A DNA stretch of 64,000 nt, from NCBI GenBank assembly GCA_050304135.1, contig JBNLDC010000008.1, forward strand, positions 124,001-188,000. The letters run 5' to 3'. A model generated the notes under the pieces. The model was not told the DNA's origin and ran no database searches. It saw only the letters and a program-made list of their open reading frames with translations. Of the stretch, positions 36,746-45,993 are shown one piece after another. This DNA comes from JAFGNB01 sp050304135. Its GTDB lineage: Bacteria; Fibrobacterota; Chitinivibrionia; Chitinivibrionales; Chitinispirillaceae. A program made the translations under genes and the position numbers. Each line of letters begins with the position of its first letter. The stretch's first letter is position 1.

Positions 36746-36766
36746 AAACCTCCTGAGGAGCAGACC

Positions 36767-37255
36767 ATGAGTCAGCAGCAGATCTGTATCGGTGTCATCG
36801 GCGGCAACAGTGCCGACAAAGCGAATTACGACCTTGCCCATGAGCTCGGTACCCATATTGCCGCCCGTGGAGCGACACTGGTGTGCGGAGGTCTCGGCGG
36901 TATAATGGAAGCGGTGAGTAAAGGGGTGCAGGAGAGCGGCGGTACCGTTATCGGCATTCTTCCCGGTACCGATAAAACAGACGCCAACCCGTACGTTACC
37001 ATTGCGCTCCCGACCGGTATGGGAATCGCCCGCAACACCCTTGTTGTACAGGCAGCGGATGTACTCATTGCTTTTCCCGGCTCCTACGGGACTCTCAGCG
37101 AAATCGCTTTCGCCCTCGCCGCAGGAAAAACAGTCGTGTATCTCCCCGGCTCATGGAACCTCAAGAAAATCGCCCCGGTCGATGCCGCCCGGTTCAAGGA
37201 GGCGTTCGACGCCCGTCACGCAATCGGCATGGCGCTTGGTGCAGTGGGCGGGTGA
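36767..37255 (+). CDS. TIGR00725/LOG-like Rossmann-fold protein
   Basis: 162 residues. VCGGLGGIMEAVSKGVQES, GGTVIGILPG, and PGSYGTLSEIAFAL are the characteristic motifs of the LOG/molybdenum cofactor carrier-like family. The Rossmann start is IGVIGGNSAD. Related proteins hydrolyse cytokinin-like nucleotides or carry molybdenum cofactor; this short type (TIGR00725) has no firmly known substrate. GAGGAG is placed ideally before the ATG. It is the last gene of the plus-strand group before a palindrome. Confidence 0.88.
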   Translation: MSQQQICIGVIGGNSADKANYDLAHELGTHIAARGATLVCGGLGGIMEAVSKGVQESGGTVIGILPGTDKTDANPYVTIALPTGMGIARNTLVVQAADVLIAFPGSYGTLSEIAFALAAGKTVVYLPGSWNLKKIAPVDAARFKEAFDARHAIGMALGAVGG

Positions 37256-37276
37256 AATTGGCAGTTTTGACAGGGA

Positions 37277-37310
37277 AGTGTAGAGACGCACGGCCGTGCT
37301 TCTTTACACT
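37277..37310. repeat. Palindromic repeat between convergent genes
   Basis: AGTGTA...TACACT arms enclose the perfect palindrome GCACGGCCGTGC (37288-37299). The left arm reads GTAGAGACGCACGG, and the right arm is a decayed complement. This resembles the GTAGAGACGC...GCGTCTCTAC dispersed repeats common in other phyla. It overlaps the panE stop codon and could end transcription from both sides. Confidence 0.65.
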
Positions 37311-38242
37311 GATCCCGCATCCATAAACCGCAGTTCCTCATACAACATCCGAATTGACGGAAGCGCAACCCCCCGGGCCGACGCACGCTTCAGGGGAACC
37401 CCGTAGATCGCTTCGATTTCCATCGGACGGCCCTCATCAAAATCGATCTTCATGCTCGGCCGGTACGGTGCCATCGCCTCCGTCGCCTCAATCATCTTTT
37501 CAATAAACTGCTCTTCAATTACGTGACCGCAGCACGCAGCTCCGGCACAAACCTCCTCCATCAACCGCTCCACCAGTGCACGACTGCCAATATTACGGAT
37601 CAGCTGATCGGTCGTCGCCCCGAGCACCACCGATAGACCATTGAACGGAATATTCCACACCAGTTTCTTCCAGCGGGCGCGTGCGAGATTCCCGGTGGGG
37701 TTAACTGTCACCCCTGCAGCTTCGAAATCTTCCGCAACTCCGGCAACCGTTTTACTGATCTCTCCATCTGCAACCTCCGGGGTGTATTCCCCCAGGGTGA
37801 AACTACCGTAATCAAGATGCCGGATATGCCCGGGCCCCACCTTGTTCGAACAGATAAAACAGAGTGCCCCCAGCACACATCCTACCCCGGGAACCGCAGT
37901 TGCGACCTCCTCCACACCCAGTCCGTTCTGCATCATGACCACCACACTCTCTTTTTCAAGCAGCTGCGGCAGCAGGTCAGGCAGGAGATGATTGGCGGTT
38001 GTTTTAAAGGCAACAACAATAACATCGCAGGGTGGCATTGTTGCGGTAGTGTTGTGAGCATTGATGTGCGGCAGCACAAAATCACCGTTTATTGAATCGA
38101 TCCGCAATCCGTGTTTATTCACCTGATCATAATCGCTACGAAGCAGGAAGTGAACCTCGTGCCCGGCCTGCTGCAGTAGTCCACCATAATAACCGCCGAT
38201 TGCTCCAGTACCGAGAATTGCATATCGTCGATTCTGAGTCAT
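37304..38242 (-). CDS. panE: 2-dehydropantoate 2-reductase (ketopantoate reductase)
   Basis: 312 residues. The NADP-binding Rossmann motif is ILGTGAIGGYYGGLLQQAG at the N-terminus. The catalytic Lys region is RARWKKLVWNIPFNGLSVV near 190, and IEAIYGVPLKRA near 275 matches the C-terminal substrate region with its conserved Glu. It reduces ketopantoate in pantothenate/CoA synthesis. Stands alone on the minus strand, convergent with the previous gene. Other KPR-family substrates cannot be ruled out because several paralogs exist in bacteria. Confidence 0.9.
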   Translation of the reverse strand: MTQNRRYAILGTGAIGGYYGGLLQQAGHEVHFLLRSDYDQVNKHGLRIDSINGDFVLPHINAHNTTATMPPCDVIVVAFKTTANHLLPDLLPQLLEKESVVVMMQNGLGVEEVATAVPGVGCVLGALCFICSNKVGPGHIRHLDYGSFTLGEYTPEVADGEISKTVAGVAEDFEAAGVTVNPTGNLARARWKKLVWNIPFNGLSVVLGATTDQLIRNIGSRALVERLMEEVCAGAACCGHVIEEQFIEKMIEATEAMAPYRPSMKIDFDEGRPMEIEAIYGVPLKRASARGVALPSIRMLYEELRFMDAGSV

Positions 38243-38461
38243 TGTTTTCCATGTCCAACGTGTGAAGTAACGCGATAGTACTTACAATTCATTACCTTGC
38301 GACTGATTCATGACAGCTGTTTTCTCCCTCCGGCAGAAAGAGAATGCTTCTCCGCTACTAAATACAGGGAGCTCTCGTGAAATTAGTAGAGGAGGAGGTT
38401 TTAAAACTGTAGTACGCCCGCCATAACGCGGAAGAACTTCTGCAGGGCAGGGGAAATATCC

Positions 38462-38516
38462 CGGAATTCTGTCACCCGGTTAACGACGAGTGCCGGATAC
38501 GGCTGACAGAATTCCG
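38462..38516. repeat. Inverted repeat downstream of the GH106-like gene
   Basis: Perfect 13-base arms CGGAATTCTGTCA (38462-38474) and TGACAGAATTCCG (38504-38516) around 29 bases, which contain a smaller CCGG...CCGG pair. It begins 23 bases after the end of the hydrolase gene (read on the minus strand). No T-run follows, so it may stabilise the 3' end or be a protein site. Confidence 0.7.
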
Positions 38517-38538
38517 CAAAAACGACCCGGACTACAGG

Positions 38539-41500
38539 CTATCGGTCATATACATCAAGATAGACTTCACCGATCAACCCGGATGGTCGTCCGTTCATTC
38601 TCAGAATGGTATCGATGCTGTTGGTGACACCGATTGAAAGTTCGTTACGTTTCGGTTCACATATCGAGGTAATATCCAGTTCGGTCGGTTGCCAGCTGTA
38701 CACCCCGAGATCTTTTCCGTTGAGCGTGACATCCACCGTTCCCGACACTTCGGCAAAACGCAATACCAGACGCTTGTACTCGTTGGGAATTTCAAACGAC
38801 TGGTGGTACACGCCGCGTCCGCACAAATACGGAAACCCGTAACGCACCCATGAATCTGCCACCGGCACTTCTTCAAGCTTGTCAATCGCCCATCCGTTCT
38901 GCCCTTTGACCAGAATGAAATCACCGAAAACCAGCGGCGGATAATGGATAGTACCGGGATCAAGAACCTGTCCGGTCGACCTGATGGAAATCCGGTTGAA
39001 ACCACGAACGATATGTTTGCTCATATCAAAGGTCAACCCTCCAATCCCGAACACCCCGGGAATAGTGGCATCGTACTCAACCGGAGCTGTTTCAACCGTT
39101 GGAGGAGGTTCACTACCCTCTTCCGGTTCCTCCTGGGGAGCATTCGGCAGCACCGGATCCAACTTGATACCATTGATGGTCACTTCTATCGGTGCACAAC
39201 TCCCGTGCAGCAGTCCGGGATCACTCAACACCAGTTTGCAGATCTCCGGAAGCACCTTCGCCTGAAAATGAGTCTCATAAAAATGGGAGAAACCTCCCGA
39301 TTCCCTGCTCAGTCCGATACGGATGTTCCAGTTGGCAAGCGGAAGTGTATTGAGTGATTCAGTAGTAAACAGCCAGTGGTCCTTGAGTACGATCCTGTAG
39401 CCGCGGTCCGGACTTGAGAACGGATTGTACCAGCTGCTCTTGGTCTGTTCCTTTGCATGGACCAGTTGTGTCGGTGAGACGATAATAATCGCCGTGGCAT
39501 TCGGATACGCGCAGTACTCGAGTTTGCAGATACCATTAGCATGTTCAACAGGAGTAATCTCGTGCAACTGACCGTTTTCACAATCAACCAGCGTGAAGTG
39601 TTTGCATTCAGGACATTCAACACTGACCGTCTGTTCTTTGGTATCAAGCCGGTTGTGAAAAAGGTAAACATCATGACCGTCACCTGATCCGAATGCATGA
39701 TAGAGATCGGTCCCGAATTTGCCGTTCGATTGTATTTTAACAAAAGGGACAATTGATTCAAGCGAGGTTTCAAGATCATCGACCGGAATAACGCCGGTTC
39801 CCTTGTGACGGTCGGCGAGGATTTTATCGATACGGGAAGTCATCGTCGCTGAAACGCCATCCTCGATGGTACCCCTGGGAGGCTCTTCGACAAAGAGGAT
39901 ACGCCCTTCCTTCTGGACCAGTTTTTCTATGAAGATCAGAACATTACGGGCAATATCCGGAGCAAACGGCACAATGAGCACCTGATAATTTCCTTTGCGG
40001 ATACGATCAGTGGTACCGAACTCACCATTGGTCCTGACACTGCAGTTTGCGAGCAGCGACTCGCTGACCAGATCAAAACTGATACCGCACCGCTCAAGAG
40101 CGGTGACGGTTTTTTCCAGACGTTCCATTCCGAGTGCTGAAGCGGCACCGTCACCGGCCAGATACGCAGCCATCATTTCCGATGTCGGCGCAAGTACCGC
40201 TACCTGACGGTTCCAGTGAATTCCCTTGATGATTTCCTGGTATCTTCCGACGTAACTGCACAACCCCTTAAGCTGTTTACCCTCCGGGGTATACCAGGCG
40301 GGATTGAATGGAGTTTTGCAATATCCCCGCTGATCAAGATTGAAAAAGATTCCGTCGATTAGAATTCTGGACGTACCGGCAAGCAGCACGGTATCGATAT
40401 CATTTTTAAGCGACTGTATTGTTGCGCCGTTACCGTTGCGGTTTCTCCCGATTACCGAGACCGTCTCCCGGCGGAATTCACTGGAGTTGGCATCGGCCAT
40501 AACCCGCAGTAGCGCATAATTATCCTGTACCCCGTCGATATTCTGAAACCCGACCGTGCTCAATTCCGTTTCCGGTGGAATGTAGCCATCGGCAAGAACC
40601 GCTGTTGTTGAGTACACTGAGCGTTCCGGTGAAAGTACCCATTGTGACAACCGGATTTTTTTTGCCCAGGTTTCCATTGGAATAACAAACCGCTCATACA
40701 TTGATTGAAAGATGAAGGAATAAACCTGCTGACGATTTTTCTGAGCTGCCGGAAAATTATCGCAGAACAGTGCCGGCAGCAGTTTGATGATGTTCTTTTT
40801 CGATCTGCTGCGGAATTTAACCACCAGATCGTCGTCCCAGGGTATGGTAGTCTCGCAGGGACGGTTCGACGGAAGTTCCGTAATAAACCCTTCAAAGGTT
40901 CCCGGCATATATTTTGAAAAATTCGATTTAAACACTTCCAGCACATGCTGGATATAATAAGAAGCAAGCTTCTGGCTGAAAACGTTAGGTAGAAAACCAA
41001 CCACAGGATCAGTAACATACTCTTTTTTAAATATCAACAGCTTCCAGTCGCCTTCAGGAACATGCCACTTGATTGCTCCGTTTGAACTGTTCCCGGTCAA
41101 CTCCTGCACCGATGAAGCGTCGATCAGACCATTGCTTGTTTTAAGGGAGAGATAAATTTCCTTTTCAGCATCAGTTTCAGCGATCTGCAGTTCTTCCGCT
41201 GTCGTCAGCTCCCTGGTTTCAACAAGACGGAGATGTTGTGCACGCATCCGCGGTGAATTATTCAATTCCTCCGTAAAACAGCCACCCCACGGAAGGGAAA
41301 AATCGTCGGCGATACGGATTCCGATTCCCTGTTTTGCAGCAATCTTCAATACAGTGGAAAAAAGGTCCAGAAACTCTTCTGAGAGATAGTGCGGTCTCAT
41401 ATCACGACTGGGACGAATTGCAATTCCACCTATGCCGCAATCAATCAGCCATGAAAGCTGTTCCAGCAGCAGTGTAGATGAGATCGTTCCGTTCCAGTTC

Positions 41501-41562
41501 CAAAATACCCAGGGTAGTGATTCCCGACTCGGTTTCTTGAGCGATTCTTTTACATTTTTCAA
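38539..41562 (-). CDS. GH106-like glycoside hydrolase, no signal peptide
   Basis: 1007 residues. The N-terminal barrel opens with PWVFWNWNGTISS and DCGIGGIAIRP, similar to GH106/PF17132 alpha-L-rhamnosidase-like proteins. The C-terminal ~250 residues form beta-sandwich carbohydrate-binding-like domains (VDVTLNGKDLGVYSWQPTEL). A Pro/Glu-rich insertion lies near 850. No signal peptide is seen, so the protein looks cytoplasmic, unlike most GH106 enzymes. The start is TTG 41562, chosen for GGAG six bases upstream. Catalytic residues could not be assigned with confidence; it may be active on rhamnose-containing oligosaccharides or be a diverged relative. Confidence 0.65.
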   Translation of the reverse strand: MKNVKESLKKPSRESLPWVFWNWNGTISSTLLLEQLSWLIDCGIGGIAIRPSRDMRPHYLSEEFLDLFSTVLKIAAKQGIGIRIADDFSLPWGGCFTEELNNSPRMRAQHLRLVETRELTTAEELQIAETDAEKEIYLSLKTSNGLIDASSVQELTGNSSNGAIKWHVPEGDWKLLIFKKEYVTDPVVGFLPNVFSQKLASYYIQHVLEVFKSNFSKYMPGTFEGFITELPSNRPCETTIPWDDDLVVKFRSRSKKNIIKLLPALFCDNFPAAQKNRQQVYSFIFQSMYERFVIPMETWAKKIRLSQWVLSPERSVYSTTAVLADGYIPPETELSTVGFQNIDGVQDNYALLRVMADANSSEFRRETVSVIGRNRNGNGATIQSLKNDIDTVLLAGTSRILIDGIFFNLDQRGYCKTPFNPAWYTPEGKQLKGLCSYVGRYQEIIKGIHWNRQVAVLAPTSEMMAAYLAGDGAASALGMERLEKTVTALERCGISFDLVSESLLANCSVRTNGEFGTTDRIRKGNYQVLIVPFAPDIARNVLIFIEKLVQKEGRILFVEEPPRGTIEDGVSATMTSRIDKILADRHKGTGVIPVDDLETSLESIVPFVKIQSNGKFGTDLYHAFGSGDGHDVYLFHNRLDTKEQTVSVECPECKHFTLVDCENGQLHEITPVEHANGICKLEYCAYPNATAIIIVSPTQLVHAKEQTKSSWYNPFSSPDRGYRIVLKDHWLFTTESLNTLPLANWNIRIGLSRESGGFSHFYETHFQAKVLPEICKLVLSDPGLLHGSCAPIEVTINGIKLDPVLPNAPQEEPEEGSEPPPTVETAPVEYDATIPGVFGIGGLTFDMSKHIVRGFNRISIRSTGQVLDPGTIHYPPLVFGDFILVKGQNGWAIDKLEEVPVADSWVRYGFPYLCGRGVYHQSFEIPNEYKRLVLRFAEVSGTVDVTLNGKDLGVYSWQPTELDITSICEPKRNELSIGVTNSIDTILRMNGRPSGLIGEVYLDVYDR

Positions 41563-42186
41563 ACCGGTCTCCAGTCTGTGAGTGAGATAATAATGTAGAT
41601 AGGAAATGTTTATCGATCTTTATCCGCCGGCACCAATGGAACCGTTAGGGAAATACAAATCTTGAGAAGCTTTGTTCCAGGGGTTGTCACGAGTTTCTGC
41701 ACTACACCTACTTCAGGCCCTATTCCCGACATAAAAGCCGACGATATTCTAACTAAATTAAATCGTGTAAGTACTTCCGTCAATTCATTTCTTTCATAAT
41801 CACGCTGCCAACTACTTGTTAATATACTGCTATTTTTAAAGTTACAACGTTTTTAATCAAATGTTCCCGATGGCAATTTAATCGATTAATTACTTACTCG
41901 TCCGAAGCCGCCGCTATCTTCCGGGTTTCCATTTCAGGTAACAATTGGTCTCCCCGATACACATTCGAAAATAGTAACATTTTCCGCAAAATGAGTTTCA
42001 GATAACAGAAAAACGGCAGGGACCACCACCTGTAAGCAGATAGTTTTCTTCTGAAATTGCCTGACGTATATTTCTTGTACCACGTGACCGGGCAACTGGT
42101 ATACCGCCTACTCAAAGAAATTGTGTGCATTCAATGTATTATAATAGTAAATAGTTGATATAAATTGAGTTAGAAAGCAACTTATT
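41563..42186. other. Intergenic, 624 bases, no convincing gene
   Basis: Lies between two divergent genes and is A+T-richer than its flanks. A 78-codon frame on the minus strand (41894-42130) encodes a basic, aromatic-rich peptide but has no ribosome binding site; it may be debris of a lost polysaccharide gene. Promoters for the hydrolase and the methyltransferase should lie at the two edges. Confidence 0.45.
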
Positions 42187-42978
42187 ATGACGGTATTGCG
42201 TATCGAAGCGTTGAAAGACAAATCGGCGTATCAGCCTTTTATTGATCGGTGCAGAACACTTCAGAAAGAGAGACGCTACCAATCTATTCCTGAAAGAAAC
42301 TGGATACTTGCCACGCTGCTACCTAAAAAAAAGCTCTCCATACTTGATATCGGTTCATGTCAGATCGTTTTCAAAGAACTATTGGAATCATCGCAAACTC
42401 AACAATATGAGTATCATACGCTTGATGTAACTCCGGTTGAGAACAAACCGGACTGGGTAAATGAACATATCCACGATTGCAATGTATCTGGGTACCCGGT
42501 ACCGGATAACCATTTTGATCTGATTATCTGCTCAGATGTCATTGAGCACATCAGAAACCACGAGGTCCTGCTCAATGAGTGTAAAAAAAAGCTCAACAGC
42601 AACGGAGCACTTTTTCTCACCACTCCCAATTATTCAAGCGGTCCCAATATACGAAATATTCTCTCAGGAAAGATGTTTCACGATCCCTGCGGCAGCGCAC
42701 TTGAGCGCTACTGCTTCAACGAGCATGTCCGTTATTTCACCACCCTCAGTCTGATTCCCTATCTTCAGCAGCAGGGGTTATATGCCTCACACCTTCTGCT
42801 CCATGGTCTTGCGACGGAAATTCCGGGACGCGGACCGCTGTTTCGTCTCTGTATGAACTTTTTTTACAACAGGTTATGCACTTCTTTCGTAAGGTATTCC
42901 CATCAGACGATACTTATCCTGCAGAAAAATGCAATGCGGTACCGGAAGGTTCACTGTCCGCTGATAAAAGTAATCTGA
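42187..42978 (+). CDS. Class I SAM-dependent methyltransferase
   Basis: 263 residues. Motif I is degenerate but recognisable as LSILDIGSCQIVFKELL, with the acidic motif II TLDV and motif IV FDLIICSDVIEHIRNHE, typical of the UbiE/methyltransf_11 fold. The C-terminal ~90 residues are unassigned. It sits at the edge of a surface-polysaccharide region, so it may methylate a sugar or lipid intermediate; the substrate cannot be read. Base composition is slightly A+T-rich compared with core genes nearby, as often in polysaccharide loci. Confidence 0.8.
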   Translation: MTVLRIEALKDKSAYQPFIDRCRTLQKERRYQSIPERNWILATLLPKKKLSILDIGSCQIVFKELLESSQTQQYEYHTLDVTPVENKPDWVNEHIHDCNVSGYPVPDNHFDLIICSDVIEHIRNHEVLLNECKKKLNSNGALFLTTPNYSSGPNIRNILSGKMFHDPCGSALERYCFNEHVRYFTTLSLIPYLQQQGLYASHLLLHGLATEIPGRGPLFRLCMNFFYNRLCTSFVRYSHQTILILQKNAMRYRKVHCPLIKVI

Positions 42979-42999
42979 GGCAGCAACGGCATAAGAGTG

Positions 43000-43122
43000 T
43001 TACTTCTTGATTCCGGAAAAATTGAGATCGAAAGTTTCCGGGTTGGTGGAAGAGGTGTGAATCTTGATGAGCGACCCGAAATCGAACGCTTCACTTAAAT
43101 CTATCAGTGCTTTATAGGCCAT
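43000..43122 (-). pseudogene. 40-codon frame, possible remnant of a STAS-like domain
   Basis: Too short for routine gene finding. The frame reads MAYKALIDLSEAFDFGSL, then a run ending ETFDLNFSGIKK before TAA, and stays open a few codons before the ATG (YISLND). The pattern of a Ser near the start, an amphipathic helix, a beta strand (LIKIHTS) and a closing FDLNFSGI resembles the end of a STAS/anti-sigma-antagonist domain. There is no ribosome binding site. Downstream of the flippase gene on the same strand. Coding character is suggestive only. Confidence 0.3.
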
Positions 43123-43179
43123 GTCATTCAGAGATATATAGTTTTAAAAATGGTACCCCTTACAATATTATCTTTTAAC

Positions 43180-44706
43180 CTATCCACGAGAGATACTCCG
43201 CTTCATCATCGCCATGAGCGATGCGACAAGTTCATGATACGGCTGGTAGTGTAAAACAAGATAAAACAGATGTGTCAAACCGATAAAAACCGTACCCAAA
43301 ACTAGAACACTCAACCACCATGCAAACGTTGCAGACAAATACAGTTTCAAAACCCAGCACACCGCTCCAACCAGCAGGAAACCGGAAAGTGGTACCGCAA
43401 AAAGCTGACGCATGAACGACACGAAACCGCACGAGAATTCCTTACAGACCATCAAATAACAGACCGCCGGTGCGATAATCGATGAAAGCGCGGTACCAAA
43501 CACAACACCTTTGATATTAAAAAACCGGATAAACGTGTATGATGCGGCCACATTGACCACGAGCACAATGATCGCGGTCCGCATCTCGATGTAGGTCATT
43601 CCCATTCCCCGGGCGACATAGGCTGCACCAGCTGCCATCGATTGCCAGACCATCGTTATGCAGAGTACATTAAACACCATTATTGAGAAGGGATTGGCCT
43701 CCTTTTTCAGGACAAACCCGATGATGTATTCACTGTTGAGTACCAGCAGACCGGTAATGGCAAACCCGGCGATCGCCAAAAGGGCGGTTACCTTGAAAAA
43801 CAGATCCCGGATCTCCTCCCGATTGCCTCCTGCGGCAAGGACAGAGACCTGAGGAATCAGTACCGAAAACAGAAATAGTGGAATATCTTTTATTGCATAG
43901 ACAATTCTCGCAGCCGCATCATAATACCCGACAACCGCCAGGTTGCTAAACGAGGCGAGCAGAAATTTATCGAACTGCTGATTTACCTGGGAAGATAATG
44001 CTGAAATCTGAAGTTTATAGCTGAACCCGACCATATTCCTGAGCATTGGTGGTGAAAGAGACAGACGTAGAAAATGAACATCAGGCAGCAGTTTCCGTGC
44101 GAAACAGAAGTAACAAACCAGCAGGAAAAAAAATTGCGCATTATAGGCATATATCGCGGCAAAAACCGTCTGATTACGATACAGCAGAGCGATAAGCACT
44201 CCTGCAAACAGCAGTTTTCCAGCTATCTGAATTTTACTGCTGATATCAAATCGCTGCTGTCCACGGATGACCCCTGCAAACACGAAAGTTATCCAGGTCA
44301 TTACGATAACCGGATACATCGATAGTATCACCGCTCTCCCGTCGATCTCCAGGCTTCCCTTTGTTAAAAAACCGATTATCTGGTCGCCCCATAAAACCAT
44401 TGGCAGCAGGATCGCGATAGAGATCAGCAGAAGGATAGTCAGTGCTGTGGAAAGGAAATCAGAGAGAGATTTTTTATCGTTATTCGCCAGATAATGCGCA
44501 ACGAACCGTTCAATCGAGTATACGATGCCGAAGTCCAGGCACTGGATATAGGCTGCCAAACCGAGCAAAATTCCCCAAAACCCGTAGTTTTCAACACCGA
44601 TCCGCTGAATCAGAACGGGTATCAGCAGTATCGATACAATACCGTTGACCCCTTTTTCAACAGCCAGAAAAACGACACCTCGCTTTATTCCGGTACCGCG
44701 GTTCAT
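43180..44706 (-). CDS. wzx: Wzx-type polysaccharide flippase (MOP superfamily)
   Basis: 508 residues with 12-14 transmembrane helices. The N-terminal GIVSILLIPVLIQRIGVENYGFWGILLGL block and periodic Gly/aromatic helices match polysaccharide-unit flippases. It moves lipid-linked repeat units across the inner membrane. Its ATG overlaps the stop of the polymerase-like gene as ATGA. The set polymerase, flippase and chain-length protein together indicates a Wzx/Wzy-dependent O-antigen or capsule. The cognate glycosyltransferases are not in the window. Confidence 0.9.
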   Translation of the reverse strand: MNRGTGIKRGVVFLAVEKGVNGIVSILLIPVLIQRIGVENYGFWGILLGLAAYIQCLDFGIVYSIERFVAHYLANNDKKSLSDFLSTALTILLLISIAILLPMVLWGDQIIGFLTKGSLEIDGRAVILSMYPVIVMTWITFVFAGVIRGQQRFDISSKIQIAGKLLFAGVLIALLYRNQTVFAAIYAYNAQFFFLLVCYFCFARKLLPDVHFLRLSLSPPMLRNMVGFSYKLQISALSSQVNQQFDKFLLASFSNLAVVGYYDAAARIVYAIKDIPLFLFSVLIPQVSVLAAGGNREEIRDLFFKVTALLAIAGFAITGLLVLNSEYIIGFVLKKEANPFSIMVFNVLCITMVWQSMAAGAAYVARGMGMTYIEMRTAIIVLVVNVAASYTFIRFFNIKGVVFGTALSSIIAPAVCYLMVCKEFSCGFVSFMRQLFAVPLSGFLLVGAVCWVLKLYLSATFAWWLSVLVLGTVFIGLTHLFYLVLHYQPYHELVASLMAMMKRSISRG

Positions 44707-45992
44707 ACGATCCGGAGCGTTTTATGCGTGATGGTCAGAATTCCCATTTCGAGATAGATATTCCAGAAGGACCAGAGCGGGATCATGAAACTGAACGCGA
44801 TCATCGAAATGAAAAGACCGTACATCGCCACCCGATAGGGTGTGGGAGAGAGCAGCGTATTATAGTAGTAAATATGCAGACCGATTCCGAGTATCAGTGA
44901 AAGTGCAAAGACCCCTATCGGACCGAAATCCTTATAAAAATGCCACATGTAAAATACCGAGTTGAGACCGGTGACTTTTACGATCGATTCATTGTAGCCA
45001 CTATCGAAATTATAGGCAGCCTGCAGGATACCGTCAACCCGGAAAAAATAAAAAATCGGGCGAAACGTGTCGAAGCCGAGGCTGTGGTTGTAAGCAAAGT
45101 TACCGTCAATGAATTTCTTGAAGGCGAAATCCAGATTCCAGATATTGTTGACGGCATACGCGTAAGGATTGGTGAGCAGTATGTACTTCTGCGGCAGATG
45201 TATTCTCAGGTTCTGCGCCAGTTCTGAGAAACCGCTGTAATTGATCCGCACGATCGCTCCGAACGCGAAAAAAAGGACCGCCAGAACAGTTGCCCCGATG
45301 ATGAGCCTGAAGGAGATCGGTTTGTAAAGATAGTGGTAAAGCACCACAATATAAATTCCGGCACGCACGAGCGGCATTCTCGTCACCAGGGTAAAATACA
45401 GGGCGAATGAGAGCAGCAGCATGACCGCCGCAAGTGCCCGTTGCAACCGGGTTGCGCCCTTCCTTACCAGTATCACTTCTGCGCAGAGCATCATCACGAG
45501 TGGACCGCACCCTCCCGCGATATCGGTAAAAAAATTACCGGTCAGAAAGAGAAAACGATTTGCGTTGGGGTCGGAAGAGAACATCGGTATCATTCGGTAT
45601 TTGAGATACGACTGCACATAGGAGGCGACAAAAAGGCAGAATAACCCGAAGGTGACCAGAAGAAATCTTCCCCACCGGATATTCCGTACCTCACGTTCAA
45701 GCCGACCGGCAACAGTTCCTACCGAAAGATCTGTGGCTGGTACCGGAGCTATCTTGTTTGTATAAAATGAAACAAGAGCACCTCCTCCGATAAAGGAGAT
45801 AACCGCACCCCAGAACAGCATCATCGTCGTTGTGGACCAGGGCTCCTGAAAACGGCTCAAACGAAGGAAATATATGGCGAACAACAGGCTGTAAAGCAGC
45901 GTGTAGATTCTGATCGGGTGGAAAAAATCCTTTTTTTCACGGATGGTGGTAAAGAGTACCACCCCTATGAATACCAGAAGAAACCAGGTCAT
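44703..45992 (-). CDS. wzy: Wzy-like oligosaccharide-unit polymerase
   Basis: 429 residues with 10-12 transmembrane helices and a large periplasmic loop between the later helices (around GYNESIVKVTGLNSVF). This topology and its position between flippase and chain-length genes support a Wzy role. Wzy proteins are too divergent for family-motif proof. It begins one base after the chain-length gene stop (TAG G ATG) and overlaps the flippase start, so the three are co-translated. Confidence 0.78.
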   Translation of the reverse strand: MTWFLLVFIGVVLFTTIREKKDFFHPIRIYTLLYSLLFAIYFLRLSRFQEPWSTTTMMLFWGAVISFIGGGALVSFYTNKIAPVPATDLSVGTVAGRLEREVRNIRWGRFLLVTFGLFCLFVASYVQSYLKYRMIPMFSSDPNANRFLFLTGNFFTDIAGGCGPLVMMLCAEVILVRKGATRLQRALAAVMLLLSFALYFTLVTRMPLVRAGIYIVVLYHYLYKPISFRLIIGATVLAVLFFAFGAIVRINYSGFSELAQNLRIHLPQKYILLTNPYAYAVNNIWNLDFAFKKFIDGNFAYNHSLGFDTFRPIFYFFRVDGILQAAYNFDSGYNESIVKVTGLNSVFYMWHFYKDFGPIGVFALSLILGIGLHIYYYNTLLSPTPYRVAMYGLFISMIAFSFMIPLWSFWNIYLEMGILTITHKTLRIV

Positions 45993-45993
45993 C

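Noticed and set aside
41894..42130. 78-codon minus-strand frame with basic and aromatic residues
   Set aside because: No ribosome binding site, no recognisable family and sited in an A+T-rich gap; at best a fragment.
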